Part shown: positions 1 to 12,208 of the stretch, piece after piece | Layout of the letters: every line of letters begins with the position of its first letter | How positions within the stretch are numbered: position 1 is the stretch's first letter | DNA from: Citrus sinensis | Taxonomy: Eukaryota > Streptophyta > Magnoliopsida > Sapindales > Rutaceae | Assembly (NCBI RefSeq): GCF_022201045.2 | Contig: NC_068558.1 | Span: forward strand, 51,253,501-51,317,500 | Direction: 5' to 3' | DNA: 64,000 nt | Position numbers and translations under genes: made by a program | Notes under the pieces: model-generated | Databases searched by the model: none | Told to the model about the DNA's origin: nothing | What the model saw: the letters and a program-made list of their open reading frames with translations, nothing else

Positions 1-2650
1 GAATCTATTAACAATGTGAATTCGAAGGATGATGAGTTAGCTAAGAGAGGTTGTTCAGTTGGAGAGTATTAGTGAAAATAAAGCTACTGGCTTGATATTT
101 GTAGTAAGAACATTAAATGTAGGTTTCAAGTGGTTCTATTGAAGAACATGAGCATGTATGGGTGAGGAGAAGAAGTATCAAGTATGAAAGGAAGTTGAAG
201 ATATGGCTGGCCTTCCCTTTTGTCCCTTCTCTTTCACTTTTCAATCAATTGGGTCCCAAGAAAATTAAGAGACCCCTCACCGCGGAAAGAGAAGCAACGT
301 AAACCCTTCTTTGTAGATATATCGAGAGACACAGAGAAAGAGAGAGAGCGAACATGCATGCAGACTCGAAATTAACAAGAGATTTTTCCTTTTGTAATAA
401 ATAATAAAATAAAGAATGAAAAGGAAAGAATGATCATATAGTATATTAAAATTAAAATAACAAATATATTAAATAAAGGCCCCTAATTGTAGTTATCAAG
501 AACTACCTAGATTTTATATATATTGTTAGATTTTAGACCTTTTGCATAGTTTTGTGTCCTCCTTGTTCCTTGCCCTAGCCCGCCTTTTTCCCTAGAAAAT
601 CTTATACACTCTGAATTATTCTATGATCTTTATATGTACTTGTTGCGAAAAGTGTGAAGCCTTTTTAGGTCTAGGAAGAAAACACCAAACATCCTCTAAA
701 GTAATTATAATTATGACCTGTATGTGCTCATTGTCCCACGGGCAACTGAAAACTTGATTTTTACGTTCACTTTAAAATATTCTGACCTCTTCTGCTCTTT
801 GTTAATTCCAGTTGAGTTCCGAAAATTCAGGATAGGTTACGTAAATATTTACTAGCTAGTTAAGAGTACGTTTTTATAAAGTTGTTTTGTGAGCTTTTGC
901 TCATGATCAGCATCGTCCTCAACAATATATTACGTCTCCTCAGCTTGAATGCATAGAAGAAGCAATATATATAATTTCGTGAAATCGCGTCTCGCCATAT
1001 GTATACATAGCTTAATTTATAATCTATCAATTTTCTCTGTCTATTGATCGTAACATATTAGATATGAAATTTAAAGAGTTAATAATAATAGATTAGACAA
1101 GCGAATTATATACTTATATTTATCAAATAATATGTATATAAACAAGATGTTTCATCAAATCCTCTTTTTTTGGGTTAAAGATAAGAAATGAAAGATATTA
1201 ATCTTCACCAAATTACTGAAAAATAAACGATGATCTTTGTTCGTAGCTTGCTCATGAAAATGGGCATTTTGATTAGAATTAAGTTTGTCGGTTCGTTATG
1301 TTAGTTCCAAGATTTATACCAAGAAAATTTCGAGAAATGGAAAGGACAATTCCATATAACTCGTAACATTCGTCTGCAATGGATCGATGTCATGTGATAC
1401 TACATGGCATGGGTGGTCGGGTGGGACCACATAAACAGTCGAGCACACGCCATGGGGTCTACATAGAGGATTGAGGGGACAAGGTTGCATGGATCAGAAT
1501 CCCTTGTTTCTTAATCTTGCGCGAAACACTAGAGGAGTGACCGAACCGTCAATACCGCCATAATTGACACGTGGCGGACACCCATGTGATACATTCACTA
1601 CGTGGAGTAGGACACCAGATGTCTTTGGTCCTCTTCACGAACGGCGGTCCGGGTCCACATTCAAACCCCACAACGCGTCCTCCCCTTAATTAACTAACGA
1701 GTGAGATTTGATTGCATCACAATGAATTGAGGGTGTCGGTGATTGTATCTCCATTTTACTCTGTTTTTGAAATGTATGTACATTTGAGTTGATACGTTTC
1801 ATTTTGGTAACATACATTTGTAAGTATTCGCGGGGTGGTGGGTGAGAACGACGGCGCGACAGGCTCGGCGACCCAGGCGGCTGGGGATTCGGGCTTTGGG
1901 TAGTTTGACAATCGGCTCGACTGGGTGTGCCTTGTTAAAGTGCAACAGTCTTGGTCGACTCGGCTCCGTTGTCCCCACGGCAATTCAATTGTATAATAAT
2001 TCAATCCGGCCGCACATCATGTCATGTCATGGTTTTATTTTCTGAACGAAATCTCCATGATTCATGATGCTTCTGACTTCTAACTAATTACATTTGTCCG
2101 CTGCGGTGAATTTGTCAAATTTAATTTTGATTTTGATTTTACACTTAATTTTAATTTAATTTTACACTTAGCATGACCCGTTTGAATTTTTGGTACAACT
2201 CTTCTGATTCCGCACTCCGCTGCTATTGGATTGGACTCCACTCTAGTCCTGTTGCTGAGTTGATTTTTTATCTATTAGAATTGAGGTTAAACAGCAGCAT
2301 TAAAATATTTAATAAATATTAATTATTATAATTTAAAAATAAATTAATTTAAATTAATAATTATACGATAAAAATTATTATATTTTTATTAAAATTATTA
2401 TTTAAAATATATATTTATTCCATATTATTATTATTATTTTTAATTATATCACTCCAACACCAAATAAAACCATACTGTTCTTCAAATTTCTAGGCAAGTT
2501 CTTCATTGAACTGCAGAGCATTCATTAGAAAAGGGAAAATAGTTCATTTTTTCGTATTTTAAGATTTTATACTCTCTCTTCCCTTCTCGAGCAAGATTTA
2601 TGATGATAGCGAATTCCACAAAAAGGGAAACTAGCATTGAGGGATTGATA
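1..2650. other. Intergenic, no gene recognised
   Basis: No convincing coding region or RNA gene is visible. About 180-360 is CT/GA-rich with GA repeats and could be the leader of a leftward gene beyond the window edge, but no start codon or protein supports this. About 1380-1700 is less AT-rich and carries a G-box. About 1830-1990 is a small GC-rich island with short open frames on both strands that I could not relate to any family. About 2280-2450 is very AT-rich. Confidence 0.5.
1567..1575. promoter_or_regulatory. G-box/ABRE-like site
   Basis: The sequence ACACGTGGC matches the abscisic-acid response element with a CACGTG core. It lies in a moderately GC-rich stretch with no assigned gene. 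If functional it would more likely serve a gene left of the window than ATG8, whose start is more than 3 kb away on the far side of the ATG8 gene body. The motif is common by chance. Confidence 0.25.
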
Positions 2651-2856
2651 CCACACTTCCATCGAATTTAAATTATTCGCAATCATCAGTCTGATACCAC
2701 ATAGTTTGAACCGGCTATATACAAGCATAAAAGGTCATGTAAATAAGAAGCCGGATTATGACCGGCACAAAGCCAGAAAACAGAAACACTAAATTCAAGA
2801 TGAGTAGATTAACAAACGAAACGTTGGTAGAGGAAAAAGGGTAGCGGCAGATTATG

Positions 2857-4851
<1,995 letters not shown>

Positions 4852-5179
4852 TGTCGTTAATTATCCTGCAGAACGAGAACAAAACCCTAAGATCAACGAT
4901 AGCGAAGTATTTTTTTTTAAAAAAAAAAAAAGAATAAAAAAATCAATTCAATTAAACGAACAATGGTATCAAAATTGAAAGGGTAAAGAAGGATAATGAA
5001 AATCAGTCAATTACCAAAAGGGGAAAATAGGAAGCGGAAAACTAAATTTGAAGAAAGTGAAAGAGAAATTTCAATTCTAACATCAAATTAAGGAGATGAG
5101 AATAGGTTGAAAGCACTGACATACATATATAATATACAATGAAGCTATCGTCGTCGTGCAGTTGCTGATTAAAGAAGAT

Positions 5180-6088
5180 TGGATTAACCCGTAATTTTCT
5201 TTTAAATTTGGTTCACCTGACGTGTCAATGATTGTACTGCTGGATGTTTTTAATTCATTGACGGTTACGTAAGCAGCAAGTTAATTATCGAATCTTCTAA
5301 GTTGTAGTGTCTTTGTTAAGTTTTGCTTCTCTGGCAATTCAATGAATAATATTAGTAAAATTTTACTTCTCTGGCTTGCCTTGTGCATAAGTACATTGAC
5401 CAAATAACCTCTGCCACGTCATTAATATAATTTTATGTAAGTAAATGTGTACGTGAAAAATAATACATAAAATTTAATTAAGTGTGTGCCACATGTCATA
5501 ATTCTGTTATCGACACCCCACAACCTAACTAATGAAATCATAACACGTAATTCATCGTGTACGCTACAATGTGCAACTGCCTGCACCTATTACTACCACG
5601 CAGGTGATATCAATGTGATGTTCCCTGAAAATGACTACGTACAAGCAGTTACGCAGATCCAGCCCATCGCGGGTAAAATTTTCATGAGATGGGCCTAGCC
5701 CATTATTGCTTCACTGTGTCTGTGCTACTGCGAAACCAATTGGGTTCTTCAGGATTTAAATTTGGAGGTGCAAATAGAAGCCACTTTTTGGGCTAATTGC
5801 TGTCTCTCAAGCTCGAAATTGAAAGAGTTAAGATATTTAACCAGCCCATACTTTTCTTCCTTCATTGTAAAAGATTTTAAGTAATTTTGCAATAAATAAA
5901 GATTTTGTTTTGCTCTTGGAGATACTTTCAAAATGTCTATAAATTATAGGGGTTTATATATTCTTTGAATGTGCTTTGGTTCCTGAAACCATTTTCTTTG
6001 ATTGATCAATTACAGTTTTATTGTAAAGAGTAAGAGAGAAACAAAACACAAAATCTTGAATCTAAATATTAAAAAATATTGGATATAA

Positions 6089-6120
<32 letters not shown>

Positions 6121-6247
6121 GAGGGAAGAAATATGGAACACTAAATATTATGAGCCATTAATAAAAGTGAAATATATTATGAGCAATTACATATCTCTTC
6201 CCATGTTATGATGTGATGAGAAATAAACAAAGAAACAACAACATGAT
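5180..6247. other. Intergenic, ATG8 upstream side
   Basis: This stretch lies upstream of the minus-strand ATG8 gene and should include its promoter. It is AT-rich, with a TA microsatellite near 6090-6119. Short open frames around 5486-5700 and 5749-5931 have no recognisable motif and are treated as chance. Confidence 0.4.
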
Positions 6248-6250
6248 TAA

Positions 6251-6523
6251 GGGTGCGTTTGGGATTGAGGTGCTGTAGCTTTTAAGCTACAACTGCTGTG
6301 AAAAAAAAACTGTAATTATAAAATAAAAGTTAATAATATATAGTAAATATAAATTTTAAATAATAATTTTGATAAAATTATTAAAAATATAATAAATTTT
6401 ATATTATACAAGTGAAAAATCATATCAACGTAGCTTAAAAACTACAGCAGTTAGTGTTTACCAAACACTTTAGTGCTGTAGCTTTTAAGTTACAGCTGCC
6501 CAATCTCAATCCCAAACGCACCC
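6251..6523. mobile_element. PIF/Harbinger-type MITE, copy 1 (273 bp)
   Basis: Terminal inverted repeats begin GGGTGCGTTTGGGATTGAG and end with its complement. The internal arms (gctgtagcttttaagctac and its partner) extend the fold. The element is flanked by the 3-bp duplication TAA at 6248-6250 and 6524-6526, typical of Tourist-like Harbinger MITEs. There is no coding capacity. A second copy of the same length lies at 48111-48383. Confidence 0.85.
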
Positions 6524-7173
6524 TAAATTAGGTAAAAAAGTATCTATGGAAAATTGGAGTAGGTATGAATAGAAATAATTTATTCTTAATATTAATTGAC
6601 GGGGACTTAATTAGAAGAGGGGTTTGAAAATGACTTTTAGTGGGGCGGCAGGCGCACAGCTCTAAATTAAGCTTAACGTGCATTCGGTTACAGCTTACTT
6701 ACAACAATAATTTATGAAGCTACAAATCCAATTAAGTTCATGCACTAGATTCGACATTTCAGTTTCAACGACAAGCCGACAAAACAAAAGAATAAAAATA
6801 ATCCAGAAACACGGAAGAACGACCAAAGACATAACCAAAAAAAAATGAATACAAGTCAAATACATTATACGTTGGTTCAAATCGACGGATGTGATGCATG
6901 TACTTGGTTGCATCAATTCAATTTTTGAATTTTGATGTGAATATTTATTTGATTTTCACGGGTGATTGGAATGGAACCGCCTATCGCTGCTGCGACTGAA
7001 GGATCCGCGATCTCATATTGGTGGCGGCCGGTGCATCACCGCCCAGCCCGCACGTACCCGGCCCAGTTGCCCTTGTTTGTCAATTTCCTTCTGAGGTGAT
7101 CCATGTGGACCACTGCTTGATTATAGATTATTTTGTTAATCTAAAACGAAAGCCAGAAAAACTTTTACGTGAT

Positions 7174-7203
7174 GGATTAGGATTAGGATTAGGATTAGGA
7201 TTA
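7174..7203 (+). repeat. (GGATTA)5 tandem repeat
   Basis: Five perfect GGATTA units, partly translated as Gly-Leu repeats in a short chance frame. It resembles but is not the Arabidopsis-type plant telomere unit (TTTAGGG). The matching position in duplicate copy B lacks it. Confidence 0.9.
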
Positions 7204-8063
7204 GAAGCTAATACAAGTTAGAGACATTAAAATATTTAAATAATATCATTCATATTAGAAACACTCAGAAGTCAAAATTTAAACTATTTTTTTTAAGAGA
7301 TAGGTTTTTATAAATTAAATAAAAAGAATCTTAACTTTAATAATTATATGTTTTCGTTTATATATATATCCGAAATTTTAAAGTGTGGGAAAGTATGAAA
7401 AAATGCATAAATTGTATAGGTTAAGCGTTTTAAGTTTTAAATTTTTAAAATCTCACAATTTTAAAGTTTTTTCGAATTTTTCTCGCACTTTAAGATCTCA
7501 TATATATATATATATATATATATTATATTTTTATGAGTGAAAAATTATTTAAATATTTAATTAATTACTTTTTGAACTAACTTAACTAAAATAATCAATA
7601 GCTAATCTTTTATTTTGTTATTATTATAATAGTAAGATATAATTTTTATTCTATTCCATTATCTTGCTGCATCAAACAAAAGAGAGTACAACACTAATTC
7701 AAATAAAATAATCAGTTGTTATTTTTTATTTTGTTATTATTGCAATAGTCAAATTTAGGTTGCAATCTATTCCAATCTCTTGCTACATCAAACAAGAGAC
7801 AACACAGCACTAATTGAAATAAAACAATCACTAGCTAATTTTTTATATTGGCACTGTTACAATAGTAAAATTTAATTTATAATCGATTCCAATCTCTCGC
7901 CACACCAAATAAAAGACAATACAACACTAAATATAATTTTAAACAATTCAATCACCACTCCGTTATATCATATTATATTTAATTTGGTATATTGAACAAC
8001 CCCTTATTAGATATTGGTTTACCTTTCTAGCTCGGTCACGCTGAAAAGGTTTCAATTCTGAAA

Positions 8064-8728
8064 TGGAAGTTCCCTGATCCAGGATGGATTAAGGTTAATA
8101 CAGATGGGCTTTTCAAAAGGTAATCGGAGATAGGGTTGGCAATGAGACATGATGGAATGAGATTTACCAATCACAATCTCATCTCATATATACAAACAAA
8201 TAGGATGAAAAAACGTCTCAATCTCGTCCTTATATTTTTTTTAGAACAAAAATATGTCATAATCTCATCCCAATTAAAAAATTTCTCATTCTTAATCGGT
8301 AATGAGACGGGATGGAACGAAATCTGTCAATCCCACTCCCATCCTACATATGTAATTGGGATTAAAAAATATCTCACTCTCGTCTCTAAATTTTTTTATG
8401 GGATAAAAATATATTTCAATCCCGTCCCAAATGGGATGGGATCCCGCAAGATTATATCCCATCAGAAAAAATTGTCATCCCTGATCATAGAGCTTCTGCT
8501 ATTGTTGGTGTTCACAAAGATGAAATTGAATTCTTTTTGGGGTGATTTTAGCATCCCTTTACTTGTAAACATTGCTTTCCATTGTTGCTGATGGTCTCGT
8601 TAATTTGGCTGTTGATTTTTTTATTTTTTTTTTCTGAATTTGCTTGGCTTGACCACCCTCCCTCGGATTTAAATCTCATGCTGTGTAATGATATTAATGG
8701 ATTTTCTTATTACCGTCTTCATTAGTTA
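8064..8728 (+). pseudogene. LINE RNase H-domain remnant split by a hAT-like element
   Basis: Translation at 8064-8120 gives a WKFPDPGWIKVNTDG segment, the start of the RNase H domain at the C-terminus of plant L1-type LINEs, with the first catalytic Asp in NTDG. After an inserted element (8131-8483) a short piece continues (RASAIVGVHKDEIEFF). Around 8580-8728 a VADGLVNLAVD segment and a final stretch of the WLDHPPSDLNLM type match the usual end of these proteins. Frames are broken and part is deleted. It is absent from duplicate copy B. Confidence 0.65.
8131..8483. mobile_element. hAT-like non-autonomous element with GGGATGGGAT repeats
   Basis: The ends are TAGGGTTGGCAAT and a diverged complement (ATTGTCATCCCTG). 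The imperfect 8-bp flanks are ATCGGAGA and ATCATAGA (6 of 8 match). The interior consists of variants of GATGGGAT and its complement. It interrupts the LINE RNase H fragment. The poorer target-site match suggests an older insertion than the other members in this window. Confidence 0.6.
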
Positions 8729-9064
8729 TCTCGGTAGTATTTTTTTGGTAATATTTTAATTCATTATATTAATTTTTTAAGTCTTCTAAGTCTAATTATA
8801 TCCTGTTGGTTAAGTGTTTATCTTTCTATTAATAAATTTCTTGATTTGTAGAGGTTGGGGACAAAAAAAAGACTAGTCCTTATTGCTTTGATCTGGTTTT
8901 ATTAAGTTGGCAATGTTTTGTTTGTGCATGGTTATGCTTGTGGTGCAGGTTGAGCCGGGGGAGTTGAGATTGAGATTTTATATATTTATTTATTTATTTA
9001 TTTGTGAAGTTGAGATGGGGAGAATCAGAGAAAGTGACATGTCATCACCTCAAAAAAATTAAAA

Positions 9065-9125
9065 ATAAAAACCAGAAGGAGGAAAGAGGAAAGAGGAAAG
9101 AGGAAAGAGGGAAGGAGGGAGGGAC
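9065..9125 (+). repeat. GGAAAGA purine-rich short tandem repeat
   Basis: Consecutive GGAAAGA units, about five, grade into GGGAAGGAGGGAGGG. It lies about 3.1 kb upstream of the first GRAS gene and just before a block conserved in the duplicate. Confidence 0.7.
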
Positions 9126-9187
9126 GCAAGCAAACTTTGAAAATTTTGAATGGCAAAGTGAGTCAGTAAGTTTTTGATTTGGGTCAC

Positions 9188-9380
9188 TTTACACATCATA
9201 CGAGAGAGAAATAGAAACTTGTTGTTAGGCTTCACATGGGACCAGGAGGGTGGTGATAAAACAAAAGCCTTTTTTCCTCACTGACATGTCCAAATCATGG
9301 TTTCCTAAACGAACTTATAGCAAACCTAAGCCTGTCCCCCATTCTTTTATTTTCAATTAATAACCCAAAATTCCAATCTT
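9188..9380 (+). promoter_or_regulatory. Conserved noncoding block upstream of GRAS copy A
   Basis: This block (starting GGGTCACTTTACAC a few bases earlier, then GAGAGAGAAATAGAAAC) recurs at 21595-21700 upstream of the second GRAS gene. The part near 9310-9380 recurs in pieces at 23690-23717 and 23976-24460, where insertions have split it. Survival in both copies while the surrounding sequence diverged suggests either recent duplication or constraint. Function is not known. Confidence 0.5.
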
Positions 9381-9539
9381 CCCTACACTGAAATTCAATC
9401 CACCCACTTCTCTGTTTTCCATTCATCCCCTTGTTACATTGTTTCTGTTTTTATCACATTTCCAATTTTCTCTTCATTTCGCAGCAAAGATCTAAATTAA
9501 TTTAAATTTGGACTAAGCCAAGTCCATATTGCCTCCAGG

Positions 9540-9840
9540 AGTTGCAATAATAGAAATTAGAGAAAAGAAACGAAAGCAACTTTAAAAAGAAAATTTTGGA
9601 AACGAAGATTATAAAAAAATGCAACTCTATTAGGAAGAGTCAGACTGCTTATTTTAAATCAGATTTTTTTTTTTCCTTTTTGAAAGGGCATAGTTAGATA
9701 TTAATCCAAAGCCGTGTAGTATCATGCTTTTCCACGGCTATGTTTGCTAAAGGATTACATGAATCTGCCATGCAAACAACATTTGCTGAATTCTTTGCTA
9801 GTGTCTAGTGAAAGAAAGAAAACCCCACCAAAGTACTTTG
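9540..9840 (+). promoter_or_regulatory. Conserved noncoding block 2 upstream of GRAS copy A
   Basis: It aligns with 24598-24912 upstream of the second GRAS gene: GAAAGCAACTT, an A-rich tract, GGTTGCTTAT-like sequence, then GGATTACATGAATCTGCCATG and GGAAAACCCCACCAA-type sequence. It is noncoding, with no known motif identified. Confidence 0.5.
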
Positions 9841-9921
9841 TTATATAGCTTTCACACAACCCATAATTTAATGATGGGTGCGGCCACCGGCGCCGTTTTA
9901 CTATTTCTACTTTGGAGAACC

Positions 9922-9923
<2 letters not shown>

Positions 9924-9988
<65 letters not shown>
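9924..9988. repeat. Compound (CT)n(AT)n microsatellite
   Basis: About 17 CT units pass directly into about 15 AT units. It lies about 2.2 kb upstream of the first GRAS start codon. Confidence 0.95.
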
Positions 9989-9992
<4 letters not shown>

Positions 9993-10318
9993 CAGCCGTA
10001 TTTTGTTCAGTATCCTTCGAATTTGTATTAAGAAAAAAAAATCCGTTGAATTTCCCATGTTTTCGAGTATATGCATGAATATGTTTAATTGGTGAAATTT
10101 GGTTGACTCTCTTGTACGAAATTGCGAGCTCGAATCTCCCTCGATTTTCATTTTTTATTTTAACTAACACATACAAATTCTGGAGAAATTATAGATTGCC
10201 GATAAAAAAACAAAAGGCCAAAAAAAAAAAAAAATTTCGATGACAGCCACACACGTATGTCCAAGAAAAATATCATAACCGTATGATTTCCTTTTTCTTT
10301 TTTAGTTTTTTGAAACTA

Positions 10319-10395
10319 TCACAGCCGTCAGATTCAGTTTCGAAAACTCGGCCCCCAGATGATCAGAAGATGTTTCAATGTAATTACTTATAACG
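10319..10395 (+). promoter_or_regulatory. Conserved noncoding block 3 upstream of GRAS copy A
   Basis: It contains a stretch of more than 20 bases (starting GCCGTCAGATTCAG and ending TTTCGAAAAC) that is identical at 25344-25370 upstream of the second GRAS gene. AGATGTTTC and TTAATTACTT-like sequence follows in both. This is the best conserved short noncoding match between the duplicates and a candidate cis-regulatory element. Confidence 0.55.
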
Positions 10396-11331
10396 CCCGA
10401 GTATTTCACCAAAAGTTTGACCAGACTTGAGCTAGGGAAGCAAGGGTACTTTCGGGATGCAGGTAAATTACAAAAAATATTAATCTGAGCCAGTTATCCT
10501 TTTCTCTGCATCATTGATCTCTGTAAAAGTAAGTAATGGACCGAAGAGCATTCAGCACGCTCTTCAGCGGAGCGTGCACAACACACCACCAATGGCGCAA
10601 TCCAAAACTTTGGGAGGAAGATTAATAGTGGGGATAGCAACGTATGGCTCCCTTTACGTTTTCTAAAATAACAACATAACTCGTCCATTTTAACCAAATA
10701 GGTCCCGGACCTCTTTTCAAATGCCAAAAAAAAAAAAAAAAAAAACCACACAAATATTGATACTTGACCGAATATGTAACTAACAAGTAACACGAAAATT
10801 TATTAATAAAAAATTCACATTATTTTTTAAAAATTTAAACAATTAATTAATTAGATCATTCTCACATCCAATAAATTAACTGAGATAAAATAGCATAAAT
10901 TCTAAAGTAAATAAATTTTGTGAGATATTATGTATGTATTCTATTAGTTTAATTGAAATTAATAATCATATTAATAGGGATTTAATTATTTGATTTTTAA
11001 TATTTATTCTTAATTTAGAATTGTTAAAAATAATGTGAATATTTTCTAATTAATTTGTTTATATTAGGGTGAAATTACAAAATTTAGAGAATGAAAATAT
11101 CACGACACCAATAGTTATGATATTTATCTTTCTTTTTTTTTTTATAATAGACAAGTGAGTTGATCTATTGAACGACCATACTCATTTTTTATTGACCAAT
11201 AAAAAAATTGTCACATAATATTATGTGATCAATTCATAATTTTAATTTTTAATATTATTCATAAGTAGTCATGAACTAGTGCTTGCCGTATCATTTTCTA
11301 TCAATAAATTATATGTGTATGTGTATTTGAA

Positions 11332-11481
11332 GGGTCAGGCTACAGTGCAACTGTGGTACCGTGCCACAGTTGCATCAGCCGTTGGATCCACTCAAATGAA
11401 TGGGATCCACTTGAATAAGTGGAAATTCAACGGTTGGGTGCAACTGTGGCACGGTACCACAATTGCACCACAGTTTTATCC
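11332..11481. mobile_element. Mutator-like MITE, 150 bp, copy 1
   Basis: Perfect 9-bp target duplication GTATTTGAA at 11323-11331 and 11482-11490. The two ends are inverted repeats (GGGTCAGGCTACAGTGCAAC and the complement of GTGCACCACAGTTTTATCC-type sequence). Each end also contains its own hairpin of the form GTGCAACTGTGGTACC/GGCACGGTACCACA. Non-coding. An equal-length copy in reverse orientation lies at 60490-60639. Confidence 0.85.
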
Positions 11482-11636
11482 GTATTTGAAAGTATTGAAT
11501 TTTGCATTCAAATTTTATTGGTAATTTTTTATAATTAATACAATATATATATAAAAGGATTGAATTTTACTTTGAAATTTTATTGGTAATTATTTCTAAT
11601 TAATATAATTTGTATACGCGCTAAATATTGCCGGTG

Positions 11637-12208
11637 GGAATGGTAAGCGTGACAGAAACCCTAGCAGAGATAATTACGTCAACAGACAAAAGCCACATAA
11701 AAATATATGTAGATATATATATATAAATAAAAAAGAAAAGAGAGAGAGAGAGAAGGGGGGGAAGTAGAGAGAGAAAGAACGAAGCGCACTTTACCACTTT
11801 TATGAGTAGCACGCATCCATATGTACAGAGATCAAAGAAAGAAAGAAAGAAGAGGGGAAGAGAAACAAAGAGGAACCAAGCCAAAGAACAAAACTTGTTC
11901 ATGCACCACCAACACCAGGAGATAAAAAAGCTTATCAAACCAAACGATGTCTGTTGTTCTGCTGGGTCGTTGAGTTACTGGGCCAGCAAAGGAGTCAAAG
12001 AAGCTTGAGCCGTGGCTTCGTGCATGTAATTTTTACGAACTCTGATTTGATTTCTGTTGCTTTGTGTCTTGTTTGCTAGTATACAAACAAACTAACTCAT
12101 TAATCTCTCTTCTTTTTTAGCTTTCTAAAGTTTCGGAAACTGGAGCGAGAGTGGGAGTGATTTTGTGTGTAATTTTGTAGTTGGGAGTTCATTAGATACA
12201 CAAGGGCC
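11637..12208 (+). promoter_or_regulatory. Promoter/5' leader of GRAS copy A
   Basis: It aligns closely with 28717-29309 (shared GGGAATG, GCAGAGATAA, TACGTCAA, AAAGCCACATAAAAA, a GAGAGAGA tract and AAGAAGCTTGAG). The leader probably contains an intron: an acceptor-like CTTCTTTTTTAG before CTTTCTAAA at about 12110-12127 is kept in both copies. The donor is less clear (GTGCATGTAA near 12022 here). A short upstream frame beginning at 11802 is not conserved in copy B. Confidence 0.55.

Noticed and set aside
7174..7203. Possible interstitial telomere repeat
   Set aside because: The unit is GGATTA, not the usual plant TTTAGGG, and only five copies are present; an ordinary short tandem repeat.
8136..8591. 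151-codon open frame on the plus strand
   Set aside because: It is made of the repeated GATGGGAT-type interior of a hAT-like element and runs into LINE remnant sequence.
11802..12008. 68-codon upstream open frame before GRAS copy A
   Set aside because: Not conserved in copy B; the leader around it is partly spliced or purine-rich. No evidence of translation control.
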